DNA from: Archilochus colubris
Taxonomy: Eukaryota; Chordata; Aves; Apodiformes; Trochilidae
Direction of reading: 5' to 3'
Length of the DNA: 64,000 nt
NCBI GenBank assembly: GCA_023079485.1
Contig: CM041085.1
Coordinates: forward strand, 32,597,121 to 32,661,120
Shown: positions 40,181 to 52,374 of the stretch, one piece after another
How positions within the stretch are numbered: the stretch's first letter is position 1
Layout of the letters: each line of letters opens with the position of its first letter
The notes under the pieces: generated by a model
What the model was told of the DNA's origin: nothing
The model's database searches: none
The model's input: the letters and a program-made list of their open reading frames with translations, nothing else
Made by a program: the position numbers and the translations under genes

Positions 40181-40593
40181 CATAGAATCATAGAATAGGC
40201 TGGGTTGGAAGGGACCTCAGAGATCATCAAGTCCAACCCTTGATCCACTACTGCTGCAGTTACCAGATGTAACTGAGTGCCACATCCAGTCTCTTTTTAA
40301 ATATCTCCAGGGACGGAGAATCCACTACTTCCCGGGGCAGCCCATCCCAATGTCTGATCACCTTCTCCATAAAGAAATTCTTTCTAATATCCAACCTAAA
40401 CCTCCCTCGGCACAACTTAAGACCATGCCCTCTTGTCTTGCTGAGAGTTGCCTGGCAAAAGAGATCAACCCCCACCCGGCTACACCCTCCTTTCAGGGAG
40501 TTGTAGAGAGTGATGAGGTCTCCTCTGAGCCGCCTCTTCTCCAGGCTGAACAGCCCCAGTTCCCTCAGCCTCTCCTCATAGGGTCTGTGCTCA
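40181..40593 (-). mobile_element. CR1 LINE fragment, young type, minus strand
   Basis: About 410 bases of CR1 on the minus strand, tail ATTCTATGATTCTATG at 40181. The minus-strand frame, open for 129 codons to 40260, shows the CR1 C-terminus: [59 protein letters not shown] and [21 protein letters not shown] few bases that encode the last residues before the stop are lost near 40267 compared with the 47.7-kb copy. Homology ends around 40593, within the codons before HRPYEE. Confidence 0.96.
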
Positions 40594-41804
40594 AGATTTG
40601 CTGCCTCATACCTTGCTATATAAAAAGTGGCAGGACTGTGGCATCTCATCCAAATGGATCAGCAGTTTCTTAGTGCAAGTGACTTGGAACTTTCCAGGTG
40701 GTCAGTGACTTGACAACGTGGTCAGTGACGGGTAAAGACTTTCAGATGTTGGTGAATTGTACACAGTGAAGAACAGGCCACTCAAAAATGGTGAAGCCTC
40801 TGTTTGGCAAGGCAAGCTGGCTACAATCAGTGTTTCCAGGACTTGGAACAAGGAGAAGATGCATCCCACTCCCTTGCTCTGCCTGAGCTTACAAAGTCAG
40901 GCTTTCCACCCCCTACAACTGGATTGCAGAATACCTCCTGAATTCAGCAGGGTTGCTTTCATTTTAAGCATAATTTATTCAGTGTTTGTGTTTGAAACCT
41001 AATATTGCTTTTATTTATGTTATCACTAAAGTGCTTTTTTGCTTATCTTTTTGCTTTAAGCATTTCAATTAAAGGAAAGTGTAAACGTTCTTTCCATTGT
41101 CTGGTGAAGCTGGCAACACACACAGTTAACTTACAGTTTTGCAGAGCCAAATTTCTGATCTACATTCCAAAAATCTTTGCAGGCTGATGCTGCACTTGTC
41201 ACTTCCTAACACTGACACATTTCATCGCTATGGTTAGACAGACCCCATGAACCCATGGCTTGGCAATTACAAGTTCTATTATACTCTTCTTCTGTCTGCC
41301 TGTTTCATTGACACCAACTGGGACACCCCAGCAATTCTGAATTTATGACATGAAAACCTCCTTCACTAGGAGACTTTGTTGGTGACTAGCTGCATCCCAA
41401 ACAAAATGATCCAGCAGACAATATGGACAGCAGGGCACTCCTGAGCCTGCAAGAGTGATGCCTGGGCTCAGGATGCCAGGAGCCATAAAGGGAAATCAAG
41501 AGACCTTCCCCATTTACTAGCCCTTGCTGAGAGTCATAGTTCAAACCTGAGCCATAGATATGAAACCAAGCAGCAAATCAGCACCTAATTAGAAACGAGA
41601 AAAAACTCCTCTATCTTTCCACAGGATTTGGTTTTCCTTGCATAAAACAGCCATTTTGCACTAAATGACTTTCCCCCCTATAGATAACTATAAGTTTAAA
41701 CATTTTTCTACCCCTGTAATACTTTCTATCCTGATATTAGCTACGTTCTGGTTGTCATGTATTTCTTTACTGAAATTCAAAAATGAGGTACTAAAATTAT
41801 TTCC
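40594..41804. other. Unique non-coding DNA
   Basis: No gene recognised. A 12-base word, GTGGTCAGTGAC, is repeated directly at 40698-40709 and 40718-40729, a small local duplication. Confidence 0.55.
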
Positions 41805-42000
41805 TGTGAGGGTGGTGAGAAGCCAGAAGAGACTGCCCAGGGAAGTTGTTGCTGCCCCATCCCTGGAAGTGTTCAGGGCCAGACTGAATGGGGCTTGGAG
41901 CAACCTGATCTAGTGGGAGGTGTCCCTGGAAATGCAGGGGGGTTGGAACTAGATCATCTTTAAGGTCCCTTCCAGCCCTAGCCATTCTATGATTCTATGA
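41805..42000 (+). mobile_element. CR1 LINE 3' tail, plus strand
   Basis: About 195 bases: CCCAGGGAAGTTGTTGCTGC, CATCCCTGGAAGTGTTCAGG, GGGGCTTGGAGCAACCTGAT, GGTTGGAACTAGATCATC, GGTCCCTTCCAGCCC and a perfect CATTCTATGATTCTATGA end. Same tail type as 12.2 and 27.95 kb. Confidence 0.95.
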
Positions 42001-42631
42001 AAATGCCTGTGGTAGAATGAGTCTACTACTGTCTTTGAAGCATTAGCATGCCTTAGTGTTTTCTTCTTTTTATCTTTGACAGGAGATATGGCTCAGTCAA
42101 TGATCTGATACTGACCAGCTATACTGACTCACTCTGACCAAGCTTTCTTGATAATTTCACCCTCAAGACACACTGGGAACTAGTTCACCACCTTCCAGCA
42201 CAGAGATACACTGCAAGAGTGACTTGAGGCTCGCCTCCAGATCTCAGCTCAGCACAGCAGTGTTCCTGCAAACCTCATGAACAATGCAGACACCAGCATA
42301 TCTTCTTCATGACTATCATCTGGTTTCTGCCACAGGAATGCAATGCATTTGCTATTTTATTTTGAAATTACAACCAGTACTTCCAGGCACCTTCCTTTTA
42401 AAATCCTTCCTGAAAATTACAGTGTTCACACAACCACAGCCCTATTTTTCAGAAGTATTTTTTGCTCCTTTGAAATGTTGTGTTCAAGTGCAACAAACAT
42501 GAAGAAAATGGTATTGTCCTCGTAGAGCAACGCTCTTTGAGAAGAAAACATTAGGAACACATGGATGCTTATTTGGTTTCAAGAGATAGGAATGATCATA
42601 GGCAGAAATTTTCATTTTATCTTCTTCATGG

Positions 42632-42691
42632 AGTGAAGCTTATAAGCTTATAAAGCTTACAAGTGAAGCTTATAAAGCTCAGCTCTGAGCT
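42632..42691. repeat. Nested AAGCTT repeat and hairpin
   Basis: Four AAGCTT words occur within 36 bases (starting at 42636, 42644, 42653 and 42666). AGTGAAGCTTATAA at 42632-42645 is repeated at 42662-42675, with a 9-base unit AAGCTTATA repeated inside. Immediately after, AGCTCAG-CT-CTGAGCT (42676-42691) forms a perfect hairpin with 7-base arms. It is likely the product of local slippage. Confidence 0.75.
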
Positions 42692-43833
42692 CTGGTCTTG
42701 CCAAACGGAGCTCACCAGAGAAGAAAGTACAGTCAGGTGAAGATGGAAGTACTACCATTCTAGGACAAAGGCAGGAAAAAAACCCCAGCAATTGCAAAAA
42801 AGAACAAACTGTTCTTCTCGTGTCATTCTTAAATTTCATTAGCAAATCATGAAGGTGACAGGTTGCAAAGGATATCATGGGACACAAACTTTCCTGAAAT
42901 AACTACATTGCAAAGGTAACATCCATGTATGGGAACACCCTCAATAGTAAACAACCACAACTGTTTTTACCCACAAAACTGTTGGTTTACAACCAGATTG
43001 CATGATCACAGCCTAAAGGTTCAACAGGGTGTGCACTTCCACTTGCAAACTTGCTGTCCTGAGCTAGGATGTTTGTACAAATCATATACTCAAGATAGCA
43101 AAATCATAAGGATTTCATGGCTTGCAAGCTTAAATGAAATTATATGAGAAAAATTTAGCTTAACTTATACATCTCTAAAATGCAGGTAAATCTACCTCTG
43201 TATTTTCAGCAGTTGGATAGCCAAATGGTTACTTTAGTTATCTTTTTTAAAACAAGGCAATACAAGTAAGTCCTTACAAATATGCACAACTTTTATATTA
43301 ATCACTCACTCCTAACTGCAGTGCTGCCTGTGAAGGAAAGACCTAGAGATGACTGAAACTGTATCATCAAAACCTAAATACACCAATGGAGTAGAATCAC
43401 AGCAGCCTTGTGAAGGAGGCAAAAATTACTGATATATAAAAAATCTGGAAACCAAAAGATTTCATGGGGATACCTTGCCAGGTGAATTAAGTACAATTCA
43501 CTTTGTAAGCAAGTGTAGTGAAATTGCTTGTACAGTGGCTTCTTCAAACTCCTATAAGGCTGCCTGTGGCAGTGCCCAAAAAGATACACCAGACACACTG
43601 ATTACACACCTTACCAGCCAGATCACATTGCCTCTCTCCCTCAGAGAAAAAAAAAGTGTTCCTTTAGTTACTGTAGAAAACCTCCTGTTGATTTTTTCTT
43701 TTCATCAGGCTAATATGAATGTCCTGATTATCATCAGTAACACAGAAGGCACAATAATGTTTACTTGTCCTAACCTGCAGCTATGCATATGGTTACCTCC
43801 CTATACTTAAGCACCATTATTTCGTCTGGTCTT
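42692..43833. other. Unique non-coding DNA
   Basis: Nothing recognised apart from short chance open frames. Confidence 0.6.
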
Positions 43834-43925
43834 TTTATTCTTGTGGGCAAAACTTGGACTTAAAAAAACCACCCTGACTCTTTGGATGCAATCAACAATT
43901 CCATGACTGAAATAGTATTTGCATT
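43834..43925 (-). other. Candidate terminal exon of a small minus-strand transcript
   Basis: On the minus strand a 17-T run followed by CCCTTCAG gives a strong acceptor just upstream of 43925. From 43925 the frame starting in phase 0 reads 21 codons, from NANTISVMELLIASK to ESGWFF, and stops at TAA (43862-43860). AATAAA follows on the minus strand at 43839-43834, 20 bases after the stop. The phase fits the candidate start exon at 44596-44499. The poly(T) tract could be only a microsatellite, so the exon is a hypothesis. Confidence 0.17.
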
Positions 43926-43933
43926 CTGAAGGG

Positions 43934-43950
43934 AAAAAAAAAAAAAAAAA
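43934..43950 (+). repeat. Poly(A) tract, 17 A
   Basis: A mononucleotide run; on the minus strand it lies in the pyrimidine tract of the candidate exon next to it. Confidence 0.85.
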
Positions 43951-44498
43951 GAAACAAAAGAAAGCTACTTATAGAACACGCAGAATACAGTTAATACAGT
44001 AACACTGTTCCCAGCAAGCAAGCAATCATAATTAGTAATTTAAAGTTTTCCCCGATCTGAAACAATTAGATTTTTATTTTATTTTTCCTTTTTCTTTTTT
44101 TAGTAAAAAACCACCTTTTTTAAATATCTAGATAGCGATACCACAAATTATTTTCAAAATCAAGGTTATTATTATGTTAAAAGCAGCTGCTTAGACAAAA
44201 TGCATCTATTTAATGAGCTGACATGTTTCCCTTTCAGAAGAAATCAGATGAACTAACAGTGAATCAGATTTGTATCTCAATATAAAAAGAGAAATTACAT
44301 TCCACTTTCCCATGAAACATGACAGCAAGCATGCCTGTTACTGTCTCACCCCTTCTTTAATTGATATGTTTTCCACTTAATAAAAAGCATAACCCTGCAG
44401 TTACACTAACAGAATCACTTCCATCTTACTTTTCAGAAACTGCTAAATGAAACAGAACAAAAATAATCCCTCCTTCCCCCCTCACATGGTTTACTCAC
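43951..44498. other. Non-coding DNA, possible intron on the minus strand
   Basis: No gene, transposon or simple repeat of note. If the two candidate exons either side are real, this plus the neighbouring poly(A) tract is their intron. Confidence 0.4.
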
Positions 44499-44596
44499 CA
44501 TCACTTTATTCCAAAACTCAGTTTCACTTGAAAAGTTATCCATAACAATGAAATGATTTCTTCTTGTCAAAACTATTGCTCCAATAATTTAATCAA
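44499..44596 (-). other. Candidate 5' exon with start codon, minus strand
   Basis: On the minus strand TTTCCTGTTCTTCGTTCAG is a very good acceptor before 44596, and GTGATG|GTGAGT is a near-consensus donor after 44499. ATG at 44543-44541 (followed by G) opens 15 codons, MDNFSSETEFWNKVM, ending in phase 0 exactly at the donor. An in-frame TAA lies upstream in the same exon. Joined in phase to the candidate exon at 43925 it would make a 36-residue product followed by AATAAA. No family was recognised. This could be an upstream exon of a longer gene, a small-frame lncRNA, or chance. Confidence 0.2.
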
Positions 44597-47394
44597 CTGA
44601 ACGAAGAACAGGAAACATTGTGCTCTGCAGAGCACTCTGACCAAGCACTGCTGTTTTCACGGATGCAAGGAGGCTTCTAAGCGAACGAGTTTGCCAGCAA
44701 GCTGGGTAGTGGCATTTTCCTTATGATTCAAAAGTGAAGTATGCCTCAGCTAACTGAGTGCTTGCACAACGTATAATAAAGGAACTCAGGGATTCATACA
44801 TGTCTCTAACATAGCCACTTGTAAAACTTCAACTCCTATTACCATCTGTAACTCTGCCACACCTCAAAAATGACGTGCCAGATACAAACTTTTACTGGGT
44901 GCTGTGTGCAGCCAAGAGAAAGATAGCTTCAAGCCAGAGGCTTGTGCTTAAAAATCGCTGAACTGTAAGTCCCTAAGGTGTATGAAGTTACATTCTGTGT
45001 ATGGAACGTAACTGTAGATTCCTATCTGCTAAATATATAAATATCATAAAGTACATTGTAAGCTACACGTAAAAAACTTCGTGTCTACCACAGTGCATTA
45101 CTGGATTAATGCACAAAACTATTGTGATAGGAAGAAGTTACAAAACCATATTTAAATGCACTTATAATTAACACTTCAATAATTAACATTTCAATCCCTG
45201 CCCTATACCCCCAACCCCCAAGGAAAACAGAAGAATTTCTTCCCCAGAAATGGGGAGAAGATGATCCAGGTACAATCTAAATTCTGCATCTTCTTTTCCA
45301 CAGGCACACAGACCTGTTTGTGCCCTGAGAAGAAGCTAAGGGTTTTAGTAACAACTTGCTATAGCAAATTAGAAAGGGGGAAAAATGTTTAACAACCTCA
45401 TGACTGTCTGTTAGTTGGGAGGCTCCAGTGCAAAATTTGTCACTTATTTCATCTGCCTGTATTTAAAACTTTTGGTCAGTTGCCCTCACAGATAGACTTT
45501 GTGAAGGGTCAATTTTTTTAAATCCTAGGAAAAAAAAATACTATTCCAAGCAATAAAATTCCTTTGCAGACCTTTACATGACCATCAAGCCCTCATAAGA
45601 TAACCTATTTTTCTTTCCAAGCTTTTCCTTTTTCTAATACATTGAGGTCTGAGGTAGTATTTACTCTTGGAGTTTCCTAGTAAGTTGGGACTTGTAGCTC
45701 TTACTGCTGAGACAATCTAGATGAATGTTGTACACAGGCTCCAAGTTTTAATATTTAAAAGCTTTTGTTTTCTGACAAGCTCCTATCTGTAATATCCTCC
45801 TATCTCTAACATCTTCCTCTGACACTTGCTGTGCTCGAGGGCTGCTCTTGTAACTATGAGAAGCTGACAAGTACAACTAAGTAAGAATGTGGATGGATGT
45901 GGAGAGCAGTTCCAGGGGGAACTACCTATATATGTAACACCTAATATTATAGTATACTTACAGAAGCATAGCATATATGCTTTTGTAGCCTGACTTGCTT
46001 ATGAGCTCTCAGATGACATTCAATAAGATCAGTGGGACAAAATGAAAAGGAGAATAAAAATGCTGTTTTCACCCAGGCTAGTATAATGTTCCCACCACAC
46101 TCTGACTGTGCATTCTGCTGTAGGATACAGTTGCACTCTTTAACACCTCTCAGCACTTAAAATTCAATGATCTCATTTCAGATTTAATGAGCCAATGCCA
46201 TCCCCCAATAGCATAGGATAAATCTAGATGCACCTTTAATCAGAACTTATTCCCAGTAAATCACTTCAGATTTCTACTTACACAAACAAAATGAAATAAA
46301 AGATGTCGATCATCCCATAATTTTCCAGAAATAAACAGTTACAAAGAATGTTGTTCAGCAATAACTCTATCATTAGTGCTTTTCAAGCTCTTTGATCTAC
46401 AAAAACTAGCAAACTGTCCCTTATCATACATGTATGGCTTTTTCTGCTTTATTATGTGAAGTCTGCAACTTGGTGAATGGATATAATTCTTCTGGCATTT
46501 TGTAGAACACAGACATCTTTGTCCTACTGCAAAGGCTCTTTAACCCTCTGGGCTTTCCAGTTACAACTAGGATGTCTCCAGTTCTTTTTTTGTTGTTTTG
46601 AACTACTTATATTGAACCAAGTGGCTGGAAACACATCCTGCTACTGAATTCCACTGTAATCTCTAGGAAAATTTTTTTAGAACCATTATTTTACCACAAT
46701 AATGTTACTTCATTTTACTTAGGCATTTTATTTTGAGCAGCATTTGAGAATGTATTATAAAGTTTAATTTACAAAAAGTTCCCTCATTTTAGTCATTTAA
46801 AAAACTAAAACCTAATTTCATCAGTTACAAATAGTGTGGTGAAAGCAGCAAGAGTGACTTCTTGGTTTCAAATTATTGGGAGGCGGAGGGGGAAAAAGAA
46901 AAGCAAAGGTTGAGTGATGGCATCTTGTGCACCACTGTATCCTACAAGCAGGAACTCAGGATAGAGATGGCAAGTAAAACCACAGAGGCAAAATGGCATA
47001 CAGTAGAAGCCAACTTTGAAAGCTTACTTTTGTCTTTTTTTTTTTTTTTCCTCCCTTATTTCTTGCACTATGCAGCATAAAATCTTCCACCAGGATCACA
47101 ATAAACATCTACCAAAGATCTTTCTCTGGTACCTTAACAGCAGGCCAAATAATTCAGAGATCAGTTGAAGTTCAATTACATTTTTCTGCAGTGAGTGAGA
47201 AAAAGGTGAAAAGTAAATCACCTTTATGTACCCTTCCTGAAGTTCTATTATATTGATCCCCCAGAAAACGTGTCCTGAACACGTCCATCTAGCTTTATGC
47301 CTCTGCTTGTACCATACAGACCCCTGCCAAATTCAATACCTACTTAAATAGCTCCAAATTAAAAGAATTAATATAAAAAAATTATTTATACATT
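44597..47394. other. Unique AT-rich non-coding DNA
   Basis: No gene or transposon recognised. A 15-T run lies at 47035-47049. Confidence 0.6.
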
Positions 47395-47412
47395 ATTTAT
47401 TTATAAATAAAT
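47395..47412. repeat. Perfect 18-base AT palindrome
   Basis: ATTTATTTATAAATAAAT is identical to its own reverse complement. It sits in a very AT-rich patch about 300 bases before the largest CR1 insertion. Confidence 0.8.
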
Positions 47413-47699
47413 TTCCTATAAACATTATTCCTTAGTGCTTCAGCACACTCCACCTGCTTTGTGAGAAAGATTTCCAAGATTTTATTTCTGTAGCAATCAC
47501 AAGGAGATTTTGTTTTTAATGACCTATGCCTGATGCAGACCTTGATACCCCAGGCATATATTAAGGGACAACCTCTTCTTTCTCAGCTGTGGAAGTACAG
47601 CAATTCACCCCAACCAAGGGACCATCTTTACCTACTGCTGTAACACTGCAGATTTCCATCATCCTGTGGGTGATCAGGACAGTGTACTGTGACACTACT
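47413..47699. other. Flank of the CR1 insertion
   Basis: Unique sequence. The open frame that covers the CR1 coding part extends back to 47589, but the residues before about 47709 do not look like CR1 and are probably chance readthrough into the flank. Confidence 0.5.
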
Positions 47700-48520
47700 G
47701 TGCCAAATCTGCAGAGGGACCTGGACAGACTGGAGAGCTGGGCTGATTCCAATGGGATGAGGTTTAACATGGGCAAGTGCCGGGTTCTGCACTTTGGCCA
47801 CAACAATCCCATGCAGCGCTACAGGCTGGGGACAGAGTGGCTGGAGAGCAGCCAGGCAGAAAGGGACCTGGGAGTCTGGATTGACAGGAAGCTGAACATG
47901 AGCCAGCAGTGTGCCCAGGTAGCCAAGAAGGCCAATGGCATCCTGGCCTGTATCCAGAACAGCATGGCCAGCAGGTCGAAGGAAGTGATTCTGCCCCTGT
48001 ACTCAGCGCTGGTGAGGCCACACCTCGAGTACTGTGTCCAGTTCTGGGCCCCTCAGTTCAGCAAGGAGCAGGTCCAAAGGAGGGCAACCAGGCTGGTGAA
48101 GGGACTCAAGCACAGACCCTATGAGGAGAGGCTGAGGGAGCTGGGGCTGTTCAGCCTAAAGAAGAGGCGGCTCAGGGGAGACCTCATCACTCTCTACAAC
48201 TCCCTGAAAGGAGGGTGTAGCCAGTGGGGGGTTGATCTCTTTTCCCAGGCAACTCTCAGCAAGACAAGAGGGCATGGTCTTAAGTTGTGCCAGGGGAAGT
48301 TTAGGTTAGATATTAGAAAGAATTTCTTTACGGAGAGAGTGATCAAGCATTGGAATGGGTTGCCCAGGGAAGTAGTGGATTCTCCGTCCCTGGAGATATT
48401 TAAAAAGAGACTGGATGTGGCACTCAGTGCCATGGTCTGGTAACCGCAACGGTGGTTCAAGGGTTGGACTTGATGATCTCTGAGGTCCCTTCCAACCCAG
48501 CCAATTCTATGATTCTATGA
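47700..48520 (+). mobile_element. CR1 LINE, largest copy, young type (CG-marked), plus strand
   Basis: About 820 bases, 5'-truncated, with a complete 3' end: stop codon at 48441-48443, a short 3' untranslated part (GGTTGGACTTGATGATCTCT, GAGGTCCCTTCCAACCCAGC) and the tail ATTCTATGATTCTATGA. The first base of clear homology is about 47709 (CTGCAGAGGGACCTGG). The endonuclease and the catalytic part of the reverse transcriptase are missing, so it cannot move by itself. The unbroken frame and high similarity to the 33.6-kb copy mark it as recent. Confidence 0.97.
47709..48443 (+). pseudogene. CR1 ORF2 C-terminal remnant (reverse transcriptase)
   Basis: Open for 244 codons from 47709. Recognisable CR1 ORF2 segments in order are [91 protein letters not shown], then [35 protein letters not shown] and [20 protein letters not shown]. 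These lie C-terminal to the catalytic YxDD motif, which is absent together with the palm, fingers and endonuclease. Between APQF and VQRRA the family usually has a longer linker; here a few residues appear to be deleted without a frame break. In an intact element the full protein nicks target DNA and reverse-transcribes CR1 RNA in the nucleus. This fragment has no plausible activity. Confidence 0.93.
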
Positions 48521-48892
48521 AATAAAACACACAGGTGTTCTTTATTGCCAGACTTGAAGCACAATACTCTGCAGCTCCACTCTTCATCTTCCAGCATCTG
48601 TCACTTCCTCTGACAAGGTAGAGGAAGATTTCACTTCTGGTTTACTAGGTATGTTTTTGGCAGCACAAAGTAAAATTATAGATCAAGTTTTATTGACCAG
48701 TGAAGTCTTACACTGGCATGGAAACCCATCAGCCTGAAAATTAGGATCTAAACTGAAATTATTCTAACAGCTAACACAAGTGCATGCATTGGCTAACACG
48801 ACCAAATAATTTTGGACTTTATTATGAGTAGATTATATGCTCTTGGAAGGCAAGCAACTAACTTGCAGCAAGGGGCTGCTGGGTTTTTTTGG
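48521..48892. other. Unique non-coding DNA
   Basis: Nothing recognised. Confidence 0.55.
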
Positions 48893-48964
48893 AAAAAAAC
48901 AAATAAACAAATAAAAATTACTGCAAAAAAAAAAACCCAAAAACAAACAAAACAAAACAACAAC
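48893..48964 (+). repeat. A/C-rich low-complexity tract
   Basis: Units such as AAACAAA, AAAACAAAAC and ACCCAAAAA interrupted by one short unique piece. Confidence 0.85.
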
Positions 48965-51900
48965 CTTCAACTCCTCCACAAGTATTAACAAAACTGAGAT
49001 TAGTACTGCAGAAAATAATCCTGTCTGCTGTTCCTATGCCACTGTGGCCTCAGTGTCACGATCAAGTATGGTTTTTAACTAGTGGGAATGGGCTGAATAC
49101 TGAATGAAAAAAACTTAAAAACACACCGGCTTGCACATAGCAACCCAACCACTCTCATGTCCTGGGCACATGCGGAGCCTCTAGTGGCAGGGCGCCACAT
49201 AACACTGTTACTGAAAAGTAGCAGCACAAGAGCACTGCCATATGCCTGTGACCTCCCAGCATCTTGCTTCCTACTTTCCACTGCCTGATTACTCTTAGAT
49301 CAGGGCTTGATGAAGTTATGTTACAGGATAAAGCATCAGCATTCTTCCTCTTAATGGCCTTCAGCAATTTTCAAGCTTAGGGTCACTCTGTACCAGAAGT
49401 CTGACTCGAATTAGGAACATAGTGTACTCCTTTTCCCACTTTACTCCCGAATGAGTGCTGTCAGGTCAAAGCCTTACCTGCAGCAATGCAGGATGTGTCT
49501 CATTAGGTGATGCAGAAAGGAACGTGGGGCACATTGTGGACCTTACTCCAATCAGGTTTGTAAGAAATGTCACTTTATGGAAGGGGTTACGGATTTGGAA
49601 ATTACATAAAGTGCCTGAACACTTCCTTCATATGCTTTAGGGTAACTATAACAAACTTGGAATATTGCACAGTAAGAAGTGAAAGCACTGCTGAAAGATT
49701 CATAACCTGCAATAGTAATTTAATAATCAAGCTCTTATAAAATAACAACACCAGCTGACACTGGGAACCTCCCCAATCAGTGCATCCCTAACAATCGCCT
49801 CTCACTTGATTATGCTAATGTAGTTGATACTAGATGCAATTCAAAGATTATTGAAGTCAATGAGTGTTCTTCATTAATGCCAATGGAATTTGAATCAGAT
49901 TCATAAAGATAAAATGAGGAACTAAAAATGTAGTATGGGCATAAGCAGCAATAGTGGTTCTAGAACTTTGATATTAAGTTATTGTGTCCAAACTATGTAC
50001 AATGGTAAAAGATCCTTGAAAATAGTTGTTTTGGATTGTTTGTGATAAAAGGTTGTGATTGACCACTTGCTATAAATGTGCTGTTATCTGTGCACATGAT
50101 GTTTTGACACACCAAAATACTCTTTGGATTCTGAAATACTGAGAGTTTTGATCATAAAATTCCTTCTGAATGCTAAGTAAGCTAATAACTGGATTCAGCT
50201 TTACAGTTGAGATTCCCATTACATGAAATGGGAACATTTATGACAACAAAATCTGAGGGGTGAGGGGAATTATTTTTTCCTATTTATTTTTTTTTTTTAC
50301 ACCCCATCTCCTCCTGAAAATAGTGATGTCTGCTAACTTTCTTACTTTCACCTGACCTAGGTTTTGTGGACTTAGGTTGCTGACCATATACACTGTGCTG
50401 TATGTTTCAGACCATGTACACAGAGCGCTGCCACACCAGAGGGGAAAAAGAAAAGCATTAGGGCGCCCTGCTACCCCTGCAGAAGTGATGCCAGTGATCA
50501 TTTGTGTTTACATGAATGTCTTATACAGCACAGTATTCCACAACTTGCCTGTGCTGGAAGGCAGGACAGAAAGCCACTGATTCTCCTTGTTCAGTCAGGC
50601 CTACATGAACAAACCAGTGAATGCTATTTTTTTTCTCATTTACCTAAGACAACAGAAAAATGTATTTGTTCTCATATAAGTTTCCCCAGCAAACAACAGT
50701 AAACAATGCTCTCCCTCTCCTGTTCATACTTGAAGAGACTTTTAAACATTATTTTCTCATGAAGCACCATTTTCCCCTCCATCTATGGCAATTCAATTTA
50801 GTGTGTTCAATTTAATGTAGGAACCCAGCAACATGGGAAAAGCACTTATAGGCCAAGCTCAGTTGCAGCACAGACTGATATGATTACCTGTCAAAAATAA
50901 TCCAGAATTATATGAAGTATATAAATTATCAGCAAGATATTTATCAAACTCCTTGGCAGTGCTATATAAAGGGTAAGTCAGGGTCTGATACTCGATAGGA
51001 AAAAACCATCCAAGGCAAGAAGTCAGTACAGGCCCAGCCTGGCTCTTAGCAGAAGTCATGGTTGTATCCCCATCCTTTCCACAGCATCTGGCTTTAACAG
51101 AACAGTATTTAGCAATACTGCTGGTCAGTCTCATTCCTGATTATATAATATTTATAGGTACTTTTATGACTAAACAAAACATACAACCCCCAAACAACAA
51201 ATGATCATTAAATTAACATAAAATCCATACCTTAAAGCTTTCTCAAAGGAATCTAACCATAGCTTTCTTTTTAAAGTGCCAGCTCATGGAATCATATTAT
51301 TTATGAGAAGCTCAGTTTTTATGAAGAATATCAATATGTTTCAAGCACTTGGTCACAGAGAAGGGACAGAGAGCAGAGAGCCTTATGCAAGAAAGATACA
51401 CATTTTTTTAATATATATTTGGCATTAGGAATGAGGAAAACAAAATCTCTTAGTATCAAAGGAATCCTTCAGCATTTTGTTCATATCTACAGTTCTTGGA
51501 AATAAAACCACAATGGACTCAGTTTCCTCATCAATTTCTATCCAGAGTATCATAAACAATCCAAAATTCCCTTTCTCTTCCAGTGTGTAGTTCCACTGAT
51601 TTCAGACGGATAGCACAGCACAGCAGGAAAGCACGCAATGAGACAATTTATCTGTGCTCTAAACAGACTACTGATCTTGCAATCGTTAATACCAAAACAC
51701 AATGCAAATGCTAGCAACTTCACAGCGGTGCTTTTGGGTATAAAGTGGCTGTTAATGGCAAATAAATCTATAGCTTCAGATATAGACCTTGAAAAATCCC
51801 AAAAGATACTTTTTTTTACCTTCTGCAAGTAAAAACTTATGTCAAGAAAAATTATCAACTCTTCCCTATAACGTTTAAGTCGTGATCTTGTACAAAAGCA

Positions 51901-52069
51901 AATCACACTTTTCCTTCTTTGTTCCGTTTAAGTTAAGTTCTCCTATGGTTTGCCTTCTTTTTCCATCATTCTGTTGGGGTTTGGGGTGAGTGAAAGGTTG
52001 CTTGGCATGGACTTTTTCAGCAGATACCAGTATTTGCTTCTTTCGAAAGGCAAAAGCAAATGCCGATTC
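48965..52069. other. Unique AT-rich non-coding DNA
   Basis: About 3.1 kb without a recognised gene or transposon. A T run lies at about 50287-50299. A strong minus-strand donor-like site (GCAG|GTAAGG, near 49475) has no convincing acceptor partner. Confidence 0.55.
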
Positions 52070-52115
52070 TTGCCGCTCCTGAGGCGGTGCGGGAGCCCCG
52101 CACAGCTCCTGATCT

Positions 52116-52133
52116 TACCCCACAGGGGGCAGC
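52116..52133 (+). promoter_or_regulatory. Possible second CTCF-like site
   Basis: Contains the core CACAGGGGGCAGC. Against the 18-base CTCF consensus YGRCCASYAGRKGGCRSY it matches 14 positions, all the mismatches being in the left half. Same orientation as the strong site 260 bases downstream. Weak alone. Confidence 0.35.
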
Positions 52134-52374
52134 CCTGGGAGCACACCCACCCCTCCCTGAGAGCTGCAGGGAGGGCTCTGCCGCTCCTCTCCCGGGGACC
52201 TGCTGTGAGGAGCGGGCTTGGGAGGCGGCACTCCTTCCTTTTGGAAGTTTTGGCTTCTTTTAAGTGGGGAGTTGTGCTACAACCCTCACAGGTACGAACG
52301 CCCCGGCACACCGAAACCCGGCGGGCGGCCCGCTCCGCTCAGGCACCTCCAACGGCCCCAGCCCCGCCGCCCCG

